Source: an uncultured Mucispirillum sp.
GTDB lineage: Bacteria > Chrysiogenota > Deferribacteres > Deferribacterales > Mucispirillaceae
Length of the DNA stretch: 64,000 nucleotides
Direction: 5' to 3'
NCBI GenBank assembly: GCA_944325215.1
Contig: CALUZC010000008.1
Span: 1-64,000, forward strand
Shown: positions 1-8,942 of the stretch, in pieces
Position numbering within the stretch: position 1 is the stretch's first letter
Layout: each line of letters starts with the position of its first letter
Notes under the pieces: model-generated
Told to the model about the DNA's origin: nothing
Databases searched by the model: none
What the model saw: the letters and a program-made list of their open reading frames with translations, nothing else
Position numbers and translations under genes: made by a program

Positions 1-119
1 TGTCTCCTTATTTATTTTTTTGTGGCTAAAAAAATATTATTTTATTTAAAGAGATTTAACAACCACTTTTTTATTTATATCATTTTTCGCAATCGTTTTT
101 AGAATTTACCTTTATACAA
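1..119. mobile_element. End of an IS30-like element (remnant, cut by window edge)
   Basis: Positions 89-119 match, with about two mismatches and one gap, the reverse complement of 60142-60173. That second site sits just beyond a degraded IS30-type transposase C-terminus. The preceding bases 22-88 also resemble 60690-60750, the opposite end of that same element. I therefore read 1-119 as the terminal part of a second, related element or of a solo end. No transposase reading frame is present on this side. The call rests on similarity within the window and not on an intact insertion sequence. Confidence 0.4.
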
Positions 120-183
120 AACAAGATAAATTTTGCGAACTTAATTTAATCTCATATGTCTACATACTATAAGGGTTATATTT

Positions 184-441
184 ATGAAACATTTAGTTTG
201 TATTTTATTTATAATTTTATATGCTTTTGAAAGTTTTGCACAAACAAATGTTATAAAAAGCACAAATATCCCTAAAAGCAGTAATGCAGTATCTACTATT
301 ATAAAAAATAGAACTGCAAAAGATGCTGAAATTAATCATATTGATAGCGAACTAAATATGTATAAAGGTAACCCTGATGGCTATTCTATACAAAAAAGCA
401 TGGAATTAGAAAAACAAAAAATAGATGTTAGAAATAAATAA
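184..441 (+). CDS. Small secreted protein, unknown function
   Basis: This is an 85-residue protein that I do not recognise. Residues 1-20 form a typical signal peptide: a Lys near the start, a hydrophobic core, and a likely cleavage after Ser-Phe-Ala before Gln. The mature part is about 65 residues, hydrophilic, rich in Lys, Asn and Ser, and has no cysteine. The start is supported by AAGGG eight bases upstream. The gene stands alone between an IS30-like end and a large inverted repeat at 510-556. It is not clearly part of the flagellar operon that begins at the 652 promoter. A short periplasmic or exported protein is the safest reading. Confidence 0.6.
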   Translation: MKHLVCILFIILYAFESFAQTNVIKSTNIPKSSNAVSTIIKNRTAKDAEINHIDSELNMYKGNPDGYSIQKSMELEKQKIDVRNK

Positions 442-509
442 TTTTCTATATTAAATTATTGTCTTTGGACTACACTATTTATTTTAATCCTTAACCCCTT
501 AATTAATCT

Positions 510-556
510 GTTGGCATACTCTTTCCCATAACTTGGGTAAGAGTATAATGCCCAAC
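510..556. repeat. Long imperfect inverted repeat (hairpin)
   Basis: The arms starting GTTGGCAT and ending ATGCCCAAC pair over about 18 positions, with small bulges and a loop of about seven bases. It lies between the small secreted gene and the sigma-54 promoter of the flagellar operon. No T-run follows on either strand, so a simple intrinsic terminator is not well supported. It may be a protein-binding palindrome or a weak terminator. Confidence 0.45.
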
Positions 557-651
557 AAATTAAATTCCACACTTTATATTAAAATCTATACGTGAAAATT
601 TTCTCTCCACTTTTTTACTTCAAAATTTATTTTTTAAAAAAAAGTAAGTTT

Positions 652-667
652 TGGCATGGAGCTTGCT
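652..667 (+). promoter_or_regulatory. Sigma-54 (-24/-12) promoter for the flgF-flgG-flgA operon
   Basis: The sequence TGGCATGGAGCTTGCT has the invariant GG and GC doublets at the exact sigma-54 spacing. The GC pair lies at 665-666, so transcription should start near 678. The Shine-Dalgarno GCGGAGGCG at 678-685 and the ATG at 691 follow directly, which predicts an unusually short leader. Sigma-54 control of rod and ring genes is known in several flagellated bacteria. An RpoN requirement here is inference. Confidence 0.75.
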
Positions 668-690
668 AGTAAAAAAGCGGAGGCGATATT

Positions 691-1311
691 ATGAAACGAT
701 TAATTACTTTATTATGTTTATTATTAGTTATATCAGGGTGTTCAACAGTTGGCGGAGCTGTTGCAGTAGTAAATCCATTAAACTTTACAAACACTGGTTT
801 TTATCCATTACTTATTATTGGCGAACTGGAAACTAATCTTTCCTCTTTAGTAATAGATAAAACTAAAGCTCATGTTGAAGACTTTAATGTTAACCCTTTT
901 GAAGTTTTACCAGAAAAATCATTAATATATGTTATGCCAGCTATTATAACAAAAAGCTATCAAAAATCATATGATACTTATTATTCAAACCTTATTAAAA
1001 GGTATATCCAGCTTAATAACTATGCTGTTATTACTGAAGATATTGCAAAAGCTGATTTCATATTAATGACTACAGTTGCTGAATCTCCAGAAAGAAGAAT
1101 GGGCACTAACTCATCAGTTGTTTCTATAAGTATTATGGAACAAAATGAAAGAGCTGTTTTTTATTCTACTGTTAGAGTAAACAGTAAATCAGATGAGAAT
1201 TTTTACTACTACCCTTCAAAATCTGCTAAACCAGTTCATGAACTTACATTATTAGGTTTTGAAGAAATATTTCAATCAGGGCTTCCACAAGCTTTTGGTA
1301 TAGTGAGGTAA
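691..1311 (+). CDS. Lipoprotein encoded at the head of a flagellar operon
   Basis: This 206-residue protein has a lipoprotein signal: a basic start, a hydrophobic stretch, and the lipobox Val-Ile-Ser-Gly-Cys with the acceptor Cys at residue 17. The mature part looks soluble and should be tethered to the inner or outer membrane. I do not recognise the family. Its position suggests a flagellar role: it is the first gene after a sigma-54 promoter and ends six bases before flgF. A ring- or rod-associated accessory lipoprotein is an inference from context only. The start is well supported by the GGAGGCG motif five bases upstream. Confidence 0.7.
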   Translation: MKRLITLLCLLLVISGCSTVGGAVAVVNPLNFTNTGFYPLLIIGELETNLSSLVIDKTKAHVEDFNVNPFEVLPEKSLIYVMPAIITKSYQKSYDTYYSNLIKRYIQLNNYAVITEDIAKADFILMTTVAESPERRMGTNSSVVSISIMEQNERAVFYSTVRVNSKSDENFYYYPSKSAKPVHELTLLGFEEIFQSGLPQAFGIVR

Positions 1312-1317
1312 TGTGTT

Positions 1318-2082
1318 ATGCAAAACGGATTATATACAGCTACAAGCGGACTTTTAATGCAGCAAAATAGAGTGGATTCCATATCCAATAACTTAGCAAA
1401 TATGAATACTAATGGCTATAAAAGAGACAGAGCAGTTTTCTCAGTTTATAGACCAGAAGATAAAAGATACCCACAAAATTTTATTAGAGAATCTCATTAT
1501 AATAAAACTATTAATACAGTTACATTATTACATGAAAACTCTGCTAATTTTGAAATGGGACCTATTAAAGAAACAGGAAATAAATTCGACTTTGCCTTGC
1601 AGCAGGAAAATGCTTTCTTTGCAGTAGATACTCCATGGGGTATAAGATATACTAGAGATGGTGCTTTTACTATTAATGATAATGGTGAATTAGTTACTGC
1701 TGATGGGTTTAAAGTTTTAAGTAGAAATGACCAAGGTGCAGGAAATATTGTGGTTGACCAAAATGCCAGATTTGAAGTTGATAAAACTGGCACGATTTAT
1801 GCTAATGGTATAGCAGGTGACCAGCTTATGATTGTGGAGTTTGATGATGTTCGTCAGCTTCAAAAAGTTGGTAGAAACCAGTTTGCTGCTGTGGATATTG
1901 AACCTACTGATGCAGATAATGCAGGAGTTAGGCAAGGTTACGTTGAGGGAGCCAATGTAGACCCTATTGCTGAAATGGTTCATATGATTGAAGCATCAAG
2001 AGGATATGAAATGTATGCTAAAGTTGTTCAAACTCATGATGAAATCAGTCAGAAAGCAGCATCACAAATTTTAACACAATAG
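1318..2082 (+). CDS. flgF: Flagellar basal-body rod protein FlgF (FlgF/FlgG family)
   Basis: FlgF is a proximal rod subunit of the flagellar basal body in the periplasm. The 254 residues match the family length. The N-terminal rod domain carries the Ser-Asn-Asn-Leu-Ala-Asn signature followed by NTNGYKR. The C-terminal helix contains the conserved EASRGYEMYAK region near residues 226-236. The order lipoprotein, this gene, flgG, flgA fits the usual flgF-flgG pairing, so FlgF is preferred over a second FlgG. The gene starts seven bases after the lipoprotein stop, which implies co-transcription from the sigma-54 promoter at 652. Assignment between the FlgF and FlgG paralogues rests on gene order and lower conservation. 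Confidence 0.9.
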   Translation: MQNGLYTATSGLLMQQNRVDSISNNLANMNTNGYKRDRAVFSVYRPEDKRYPQNFIRESHYNKTINTVTLLHENSANFEMGPIKETGNKFDFALQQENAFFAVDTPWGIRYTRDGAFTINDNGELVTADGFKVLSRNDQGAGNIVVDQNARFEVDKTGTIYANGIAGDQLMIVEFDDVRQLQKVGRNQFAAVDIEPTDADNAGVRQGYVEGANVDPIAEMVHMIEASRGYEMYAKVVQTHDEISQKAASQILTQ

Positions 2083-2106
2083 TAGTATTGTAAGGAGGAA
2101 AATACT

Positions 2107-2895
2107 ATGGTACGTTCACTTTGGACAGCAGCGACAGGCATGCAGGCACAACAAATGAATATTGATAATATGTCAAATAACCTGTCAAACGTTAACACTC
2201 ATGGATTTAAAAAAGGTAGAATATTATTTCAAGACCTTTTATATCAAGACATTAAAGCAGCTGGTGCTGTTACTTCTGCAGGGATTTACCACCCATCTGG
2301 TATTCAAATGGGTATGGGTGTAGCAACAGTTGCTATACAAAAAATCCACTCTCAAGGTAACTATGAAAATACCTACAACCAGCTTGATTTAACTATTGAA
2401 GGTGATGGATATTTTCAAGTAACTTTACCTGATGGAAATATCGGTTATATAAGAAGTGGTGCATTTTCTATTGATGCAAATGGTGATGTTGTTACTCCAG
2501 AAGGCTATCTTTTAGAGCCAGGCATTAATATTCCTGATAATGCATTAAGTATATCAGTATCAAGTGATGGTATCTTCTCTGTAAAACTTCCTGGTGAAGA
2601 TGAAGAAACTGAACTTGGACAAATTGAAATCGCTCGTTTTATTAACCCAACAGGGTTAAGCTCAATAGGAGAAAATATATATCTTGCAACTGGTGCATCA
2701 GGTGCTGCACAAGTTGGAATACCTTCTGAAGATGGTTATGGTAAAGTTCGACAAGGGTTTTTAGAAACTAGTAACGTTGTTATGGTTAATGAAATGGTTA
2801 ACATGATTACAGGGCAGCGTGCATATGAAATGAACTCTAAAGCAATTCAAACAAGTGATGAAATGCTTCAGACTGTTGCAGGGCTTAAACGCTAA
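2107..2895 (+). CDS. flgG: Flagellar basal-body distal rod protein FlgG
   Basis: FlgG builds the distal rod that crosses the peptidoglycan and P/L rings. The 262-residue length is exact for the family. Visible signatures are SNNLSNVNTHGFKKG near residues 24-38, the central YIRSGAFSIDANGD segment, and the C-terminal MVNMITGQRAYEMNSKA region near residues 231-247. The strong Shine-Dalgarno AAGGAGG lies nine bases before the ATG. The gene follows flgF by 24 bases and precedes flgA by 11, so all are one operon. Nothing is missing or broken. Confidence 0.96.
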   Translation: MVRSLWTAATGMQAQQMNIDNMSNNLSNVNTHGFKKGRILFQDLLYQDIKAAGAVTSAGIYHPSGIQMGMGVATVAIQKIHSQGNYENTYNQLDLTIEGDGYFQVTLPDGNIGYIRSGAFSIDANGDVVTPEGYLLEPGINIPDNALSISVSSDGIFSVKLPGEDEETELGQIEIARFINPTGLSSIGENIYLATGASGAAQVGIPSEDGYGKVRQGFLETSNVVMVNEMVNMITGQRAYEMNSKAIQTSDEMLQTVAGLKR

Positions 2896-2906
2896 GGCGG
2901 TGTAAC

Positions 2907-3761
2907 ATGAAAAAATTATTAATTATAACTACAATTATACTTTTTTCATTCTCTTATGCTTTTGCACAAAAAGAGATAACAATTAATAAAGAATGTGTTT
3001 ACCTTGATGAATTAACTGCAAGCCATGTTCCACACAATAAAGTGCAGTGTGGGATTACTGCAGGCAGCAAAGTAACTATATCAAAAGATATAATACAACA
3101 GCATATAAATGAAGCTGGTATTAATGGGACTGTTATTTCTGATGTAATAGTTTTCAGACAGTGGGAAAAACTTTCCTATGATAAAGTTGCTAAACTTATT
3201 AAAGACGAATATACTAAAGCGTATCCTGATATAGAGATTTCCATAGAACAAATCAGAATACCTGATAACCTTTATGATATTAATGACGGCAGATTACAAA
3301 TAAGCTGCGATACTACAAAACTTGGGGCTGCTTATGCTGAAGCTCGCATTGAAAATAGTAAATATCAAATATACTATTATGTTAAAGGCTACAAAGAAGC
3401 ATATGTTACTAAAGAAAGAGTAAAAGCTGGAGAAAACCTTGCAGGTAAAGTAACAAAAGAAAAAGTTGATGTTACAAATATTAAATATGAACTTGTAACC
3501 GATGCTGAAAGTATGGCAGCAAGCCGTGCTATGCCTGCTGGGAAAATTTTGACTACCGATTTAGTATCTACCCGCCCAGCACTTAAAAAAGGTGAAGCAG
3601 TAAAAATCATAGTATCTAATGGAACTCTGCATATTGAAACTCAAGGTGTGGTGGAAGAAAATGCTATGCCTGGGAAAAAAGTTCTTGTTAGAAATATAGC
3701 TTCTCAAAAAGTTATTACTGCTGACTATTTAGGTAATGGTATTGTAAAAGCAGAATTTTAG
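2907..3761 (+). CDS. flgA: Flagellar P-ring assembly chaperone FlgA
   Basis: FlgA is the periplasmic chaperone for P-ring (FlgI) assembly. The 284-residue protein has a signal peptide with likely cleavage after Tyr-Ala-Phe-Ala near residue 20. The C-terminal half carries an SAF-type domain from about residue 165, seen in the VTKERVKAGENLAG and SRAMPAGKILTTDLV motifs, followed by a ChapFlgA beta domain. At 284 residues it is longer than the enteric protein, because of an extra N-terminal domain that is common outside the Enterobacteria. It ends the operon started by the 652 promoter. No flgI follows, so the P-ring gene must lie elsewhere. Confidence 0.93.
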   Translation: MKKLLIITTIILFSFSYAFAQKEITINKECVYLDELTASHVPHNKVQCGITAGSKVTISKDIIQQHINEAGINGTVISDVIVFRQWEKLSYDKVAKLIKDEYTKAYPDIEISIEQIRIPDNLYDINDGRLQISCDTTKLGAAYAEARIENSKYQIYYYVKGYKEAYVTKERVKAGENLAGKVTKEKVDVTNIKYELVTDAESMAASRAMPAGKILTTDLVSTRPALKKGEAVKIIVSNGTLHIETQGVVEENAMPGKKVLVRNIASQKVITADYLGNGIVKAEF

Positions 3762-3825
3762 AATTAATTAATCGTTATATAAATTTGAGTGTATTTGACT
3801 CATAAACATTTTTACCTCCTTACTT

Positions 3826-3882
3826 TTGTCTGGTTATAGTGGTGTTTCGCTTCCAATTTTAAACAATACTGTAACCAGACAA
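3826..3882. repeat. Inverted repeat between flgA and flgH
   Basis: The arms TTGTCTGGTTATAG and CTGTAACCAGACAA are complementary with one mismatch-type pair and are separated by about 29 bases. The run after the right arm is only GTTTTCCC, so terminator strength is doubtful. The repeat could end the flgA transcript or act as an operator in front of the flgH promoter. Confidence 0.45.
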
Positions 3883-3910
3883 GTTTTCCCAATACCTTTA
3901 TAAATTATTT

Positions 3911-3926
3911 TGGCATAACTTTTGCT
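3911..3926 (+). promoter_or_regulatory. Sigma-54 (-24/-12) promoter for flgH
   Basis: TGGCATAACTTTTGCT has GG and GC at the exact sigma-54 spacing. The GC pair at 3924-3925 predicts a transcription start near 3937, 28 bases before the flgH ATG. Together with the 652 site it gives two independent, nearly identical promoters within one flagellar locus. Confidence 0.75.
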
Positions 3927-3964
3927 TAACATTTTATATACAAATATATTTAGGCGGTGAATAT

Positions 3965-4690
3965 ATGAAAAGGATATTTTTATTAACCGGCACATTTGCC
4001 ATATTATTATCAGGCTGTGCTAATAAAAACTATGATGATGTTATAACATCTATACCTACTTCAGGGTATAAATCAGAAATTGAAGCATATAAACTTCAAG
4101 AAGCTGAAATGAATAAACCAAACCCTTCCCTTTGGTCTGATGTGGGCTCTAGTGGCACAATATTTCTAGACTATAAAGCAAGAAGAATTGGTGATGTTGT
4201 TATTGTTAGAATTGAGGAAGATTCTTCTGCTTCTAACTCTACAAATAATGCAGCAAGTAAAGCTACTACATATAATGCAAATATTACTGCGATGATGGGG
4301 CTGCCTAATAACATGGGTGTAAATAACTTTTTAGGTTCAGGTGCAGCATTCCAGCCTACTATTGCTGCAACAACTGGTAATTCCCATCAAGGACAAGGCT
4401 CTAATAATAAGTCTGATACATTTACTGCAACTATTGCAGCAAGAATTGTAGATATTATGCCTTCTGGTAATCTTGTAATTGAAGGTAACAGAGAAATTAT
4501 TATTGACCAGGAAAAACAAACTATTACTTTAAAAGGTATAGTTCGCCAAAAAGATATAGATGCTACAAATACTGTATCATCAAGTGCCATAGCTGATGCA
4601 CAGATTACATATACTGGCAACGGTGCTACTTCTCAAGCTACTAAAAAAGGCTGGCTTGGAAAAGTTATCGATGTGGTATGGCCATTTTAA
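3965..4690 (+). CDS. flgH: Flagellar L-ring lipoprotein FlgH
   Basis: FlgH forms the outer-membrane L-ring around the flagellar rod. The 241-residue protein has a lipoprotein signal with lipobox Leu-Leu-Ser-Gly-Cys, acceptor Cys at residue 18. The family signatures LWSDVGSSGTIFLDYKARRIGDVV (given here as a motif spanning residues 57-80) and GNLVIEGNREIIID near residues 168-181 are present. It is preceded by its own sigma-54 promoter and an AGGCGGTGA Shine-Dalgarno, and followed by a strong hairpin terminator. An L-ring implies an outer membrane. In many genomes flgI follows flgH, but here it does not. Confidence 0.95.
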   Translation: MKRIFLLTGTFAILLSGCANKNYDDVITSIPTSGYKSEIEAYKLQEAEMNKPNPSLWSDVGSSGTIFLDYKARRIGDVVIVRIEEDSSASNSTNNAASKATTYNANITAMMGLPNNMGVNNFLGSGAAFQPTIAATTGNSHQGQGSNNKSDTFTATIAARIVDIMPSGNLVIEGNREIIIDQEKQTITLKGIVRQKDIDATNTVSSSAIADAQITYTGNGATSQATKKGWLGKVIDVVWPF

Positions 4691-4732
4691 TTTAAAAAAA
4701 ATCACTTTTACATAAACTCATTTCTCACTTCT

Positions 4733-4766
4733 AAAACCTGCCTTTATTTATTAAAGGCAGGTTTTT
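4733..4766. terminator. Bidirectional intrinsic terminator
   Basis: A perfect stem built on AACCTGCCTTTA and its complement is flanked by A-run and T-run. It separates flgH (plus) from the convergent acetyltransferase gene (minus) and can serve both. Confidence 0.85.
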
Positions 4767-4803
4767 ATATTGGTAGTATCATGTGATTATTAATAGATAA
4801 ATT

Positions 4804-5379
4804 TTATATTTCCTTGATTACTTTACATGGGTTGCCTGCTGCTACTACATTTGCAGGTATATCTTTTGTAACAACACTGCCTGCTCCAATAGTCGTATTA
4901 TCACCTATTGTAACTCCCGGGCAAATTACAACCCCACCACCTATCCAAACATTATTACCTATTGTTACTTTTTTAGCACTTGTTTTCCAAAATTTTTTGC
5001 CGTTATCATCAATATAATATCTATCCTTACTTGATACTGGGTGAGTCGCTGTATAAATTTTTACATCTGGTGCTATCATTACATACTCACCTATTTCAAT
5101 ATAACCTGTATCTAAAAACGAACAGTTGTAATTTACAAATGAACCTTTACCTAAAAATATATGAATACCATAATCACAGTTAAATGGTGCTAAAATATCT
5201 GCATCTTCTCCAAGACTTCCAAGCATTTCTTTTAATATTTTAAAATGTTCCTGGCTGTCATTATAATCAAGATTATTAAACTTAACTGCTAAATTCTTTG
5301 CTTTTGCCTGTTTTGCCCAGCAGCCTTTATCCCTGCCGTCATAAGTCTGCCCTAAAATTAGTTTCTCATATTCTGTCAT
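4804..5379 (-). CDS. Maltose/galactoside O-acetyltransferase-type sugar acetyltransferase
   Basis: This 191-residue cytoplasmic enzyme belongs to the LacA/Maa family, which transfers acetyl from acetyl-CoA to a sugar hydroxyl. The N-terminal Mac segment (MTEYEKLILGQTYDGRD) is followed by left-handed beta-helix hexapeptide repeats from about residue 70 to the C-terminus. The catalytic His lies in the TATHPV motif. The C-terminal VTKDIPANVVAAGNPCKVI is characteristic. Length is normal. It stands alone, convergent with flgH. The true acceptor sugar cannot be read from sequence. Confidence 0.88.
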   Translation of the reverse strand: MTEYEKLILGQTYDGRDKGCWAKQAKAKNLAVKFNNLDYNDSQEHFKILKEMLGSLGEDADILAPFNCDYGIHIFLGKGSFVNYNCSFLDTGYIEIGEYVMIAPDVKIYTATHPVSSKDRYYIDDNGKKFWKTSAKKVTIGNNVWIGGGVVICPGVTIGDNTTIGAGSVVTKDIPANVVAAGNPCKVIKEI

Positions 5380-5473
5380 CGCTTATACTCCATTTTATTT
5401 TTTACTAAGTTAAAAAAGAAATATTATTATTGCAATATACAATACAGCTTATTTTTTGCCTAAAACTCTTAAT

Positions 5474-6157
5474 TTATCGCTTTAATGTTTTTATAAGTTC
5501 CTTATCTGATTTTGATACACGTAAAGACTCTCTTATTTTTTGCAGTGCTTTATTATGTGTAAAATCATCTAAACTATTATACTTTAAATAATTTAAAGTA
5601 TATTCCCTATACTTTACAAACATTACAGATATTAACCAGGCTGCTGCCATTTGAGTATAATATTTATCAAAAGTTTCTGTTTCTAATATATCTTTTATTT
5701 TATCTAAATATTCTTCCCTTATAAACGAATTTAAAAGCATAACTATCATAAAACGTGTTTCATATTCATGGCAGGAATTTCTATATTTCATTATAAAATC
5801 ATATACTCTTATAAGCTCATTCTCTTTAAATTTAAATGATGAAATAACTATATCACAGCCTGACCAGTCATATATTTGTGGAATATATTTTTCCAGCATG
5901 GCAAATTTTTCTTCCAGTGGTGCCTTAATATATGCTATAACTATTCCATAAAGCAAAAATTCTTCATGACTATAAACTACATAATTTTCAAGGAAATCTT
6001 TTCCATTATCTTTTACAATCTCTTTTGCAAGTTTTCTAATAAATGGCACTCTAACCCCTGTTACATTTTTAGCAGTAGGTGAAATTTTTTGAAAAAATAT
6101 GGCATTTTTTTCATCCTTTGCACTTTCAAGCCTTGCTTTTATTTCACTATTTTCCAT
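5474..6157 (-). CDS. AlkD-like DNA alkylation repair / HEAT-repeat protein
   Basis: This 227-residue protein is all-helical and matches the AlkD family of HEAT-like repeat DNA glycosylases, which remove N3- and N7-alkyl purines without flipping the base. The GVRVPFIRKLAKEI region near residues 35-48 and the YDWSGCDIVISS region near residue 96 correspond to conserved AlkD motifs, where the Trp and Asp contact the lesion strand. The C-terminal KALQKIRESLRVS is also typical. Short AlkD2-type homologues can be inactive, so activity is not certain. It is a single gene between the acetyltransferase and the fumarase operon. Confidence 0.8.
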   Translation of the reverse strand: MENSEIKARLESAKDEKNAIFFQKISPTAKNVTGVRVPFIRKLAKEIVKDNGKDFLENYVVYSHEEFLLYGIVIAYIKAPLEEKFAMLEKYIPQIYDWSGCDIVISSFKFKENELIRVYDFIMKYRNSCHEYETRFMIVMLLNSFIREEYLDKIKDILETETFDKYYTQMAAAWLISVMFVKYREYTLNYLKYNSLDDFTHNKALQKIRESLRVSKSDKELIKTLKR

Positions 6158-6165
6158 TAACCACC

Positions 6166-6198
6166 TAAAAAAACGGTATGGCTTGCACCATACCGTTT
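6166..6198 (-). terminator. Intrinsic terminator of the fumarase operon
   Basis: An 11-bp perfect stem (AAACGGTATGG and its complement) with a six-base loop is followed on the minus strand by a seven-T run. It lies 30-60 bases downstream of the fumarase beta stop codon. Confidence 0.85.
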
Positions 6199-6229
6199 CA
6201 TATAAAATATTTTAAAGTTATATTTTAAA

Positions 6230-6808
6230 TTATTTTATTAAATCTTTATAAACTTTTTCACTTTGTTCTAATATATTTGCATGAAGAGAGTTACCGTGAG
6301 CGTCCATAGTAACAATAACAGGAAAATCTTCCACATCTATTACCCAAAAAGCTTCTGGCGTGCCAAACTCTTCCATCATAAAAACTTTTTCCACTTTTTT
6401 AACTCTAGAAGCTGTTACAGAACCAGAACCACCTATTGCATGAAGATATACTGCCCCATGCTCTTTAAGGCCTGCTAAAGTTTTAGGACCCATGCCACCT
6501 TTACCTATAACTGCTCTCACTCCATATTCTCCAATTACTGTGCTTTGGTACGGTTCTTCTCTTGATGATGTTGTAGGACCAGCTGAAACAAAAGACCACT
6601 CACCCTTACTGTCCTGTTTTACAACTGGACCACAGTGATATATAACAGCATCTTTTAAATATTCACGAATAAAATCTGGCTTTTCTTCCACCATTAATTT
6701 ATGTGCCGCATCTCTAGCTGTTACAATTCTGCCAGAAAGTAGAACAGAATCACCTACTTTTAAAGATTTTATTGTTTCTTCTGAAATTGGAGTAGTTATT
6801 TTAAGCAT
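6230..6808 (-). CDS. Class I fumarate hydratase, beta subunit
   Basis: This 192-residue protein is the C-terminal (beta) part of iron-sulfur class I fumarase, which interconverts fumarate and malate. It matches the FumA/TtdB C-terminal family, with the GKIVTARDAAHK-like segment near residue 28 (GRIVTARDAAHK), the AGPTTSSREEPY motif and IGKGGMG near residues 101-107. It overlaps the alpha gene by eight bases, consistent with translational coupling of a heterodimer. A tartrate dehydratase is the alternative, but the setting beside mdh favours fumarase. Confidence 0.9.
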   Translation of the reverse strand: MLKITTPISEETIKSLKVGDSVLLSGRIVTARDAAHKLMVEEKPDFIREYLKDAVIYHCGPVVKQDSKGEWSFVSAGPTTSSREEPYQSTVIGEYGVRAVIGKGGMGPKTLAGLKEHGAVYLHAIGGSGSVTASRVKKVEKVFMMEEFGTPEAFWVIDVEDFPVIVTMDAHGNSLHANILEQSEKVYKDLIK

Positions 6809-7667
6809 AAGTCACCTCACCATCTTTAATAGTCATCATTTTTCTTCTGTTTGCCCAGCACATATATGCAATGGATACATAAAATGTAGCAGGGTGACGG
6901 TGTTGATAGCCAATAAATACTTCTAAAGCAGTAGTTTTGCCACCAAAACCCATAGGGCCTATGCCTAATTTATTAATATCTTTTAAAACGTTTTCTTCTA
7001 AAGCTGCCACTTCTGGATCAATGTGCCTTTCACCTATTTTTCTAAAAAGCTGCTCTTTTGCTAAAATGTGAGATAATGCCCTATCCCCACCAATACCAAC
7101 ACCAATAATACCTGGTGCACAGCCTTGACCTTGAGCATTATATATAGCATCTATTATACATTTTCTAACACCTTTTAAATCCCTGCCAGCACCAAGTGGA
7201 ATATCTGGCAGCTTGTATTGAGTGCCACAGTTTTCACAGCCGCCGCCTTTTTGCATAAAGCGAATACGAGTGTAATCTTTATCCCATTGATGAAAATGGA
7301 TATATGGCGCATTTGTTCCTGTATTATTACCACTGTTTTTACCAGTAACAGGGTCCACAGCATTAGGACGTAAATACTGCTTTGCAGTAGCTTCTTTCAC
7401 AGCCTCATTAATGGCATCAATAAATACTTTTTCCTCACCACCTGCTTTATAGTCTACATAAAATATTAATGCACCAGTATCCTGACATATTGGAGTAGAC
7501 TGGCTTCTTGCAAGTGCAATGTTTTCTATAATAGTATTTAATGCATTTCTTGCAGGGCTGCCATCTTCTTCATTTAATGCTGCCGCCTTAATTGCTTCTT
7601 CCACATCAGTTGATAGATTGGTTGATGATAAACGTATCATTTCTAGAATTTGACTTTTTAAATCCAT
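6801..7667 (-). CDS. Class I fumarate hydratase, alpha subunit
   Basis: This 288-residue subunit carries the oxygen-sensitive 4Fe-4S cluster of class I fumarase. Three candidate cluster cysteines are visible: in PICQDTG near residue 60, in GGGCENCG near residues 142-147, and in GQGCAPG near residue 190. The downstream GIGGDRALSH motif is family-typical. The gene is divergent from mdh across a 203-base intergenic region, which suggests joint control of two consecutive TCA-cycle steps. It overlaps the beta gene by eight bases. Length is normal for separate subunits. Confidence 0.92.
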   Translation of the reverse strand: MDLKSQILEMIRLSSTNLSTDVEEAIKAAALNEEDGSPARNALNTIIENIALARSQSTPICQDTGALIFYVDYKAGGEEKVFIDAINEAVKEATAKQYLRPNAVDPVTGKNSGNNTGTNAPYIHFHQWDKDYTRIRFMQKGGGCENCGTQYKLPDIPLGAGRDLKGVRKCIIDAIYNAQGQGCAPGIIGVGIGGDRALSHILAKEQLFRKIGERHIDPEVAALEENVLKDINKLGIGPMGFGGKTTALEVFIGYQHRHPATFYVSIAYMCWANRRKMMTIKDGEVTYA

Positions 7668-7756
7668 ATATCCCTCACCATATTTTTTATTGTAACACTT
7701 ATCTATTATTAATACAAAATAGAGTTATAAGCAATAAAAATATTTTTTTAATTTTT

Positions 7757-7785
7757 TTGCATTTTTTATTAGACTATTTTTATAA
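7757..7785 (+). promoter_or_regulatory. Candidate sigma-70-type promoter for mdh
   Basis: TTGCAT and TTATAA are separated by 17 bases, about 85 bases upstream of the mdh ATG. The surrounding DNA is very A+T-rich, so a chance match is possible. Confidence 0.35.
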
Positions 7786-7795
7786 GTTGGATTAG

Positions 7796-8845
<1,050 letters not shown>

Positions 8846-8852
8846 AATATTA

Positions 8853-8876
8853 GGGCTGCTTAAAAGCAGCCCTTTT
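8853..8876 (+). terminator. Intrinsic terminator after mdh
   Basis: The perfect stem GGGCTGCTT/AAGCAGCCC is followed by CTTTT eight bases after the mdh stop. Confidence 0.85.
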
Positions 8877-8942
8877 CACTATATAATACTACCTAATTTT
8901 AAAAAATATATAATAATAGCAAAATCATTAATAAGAAAACAC

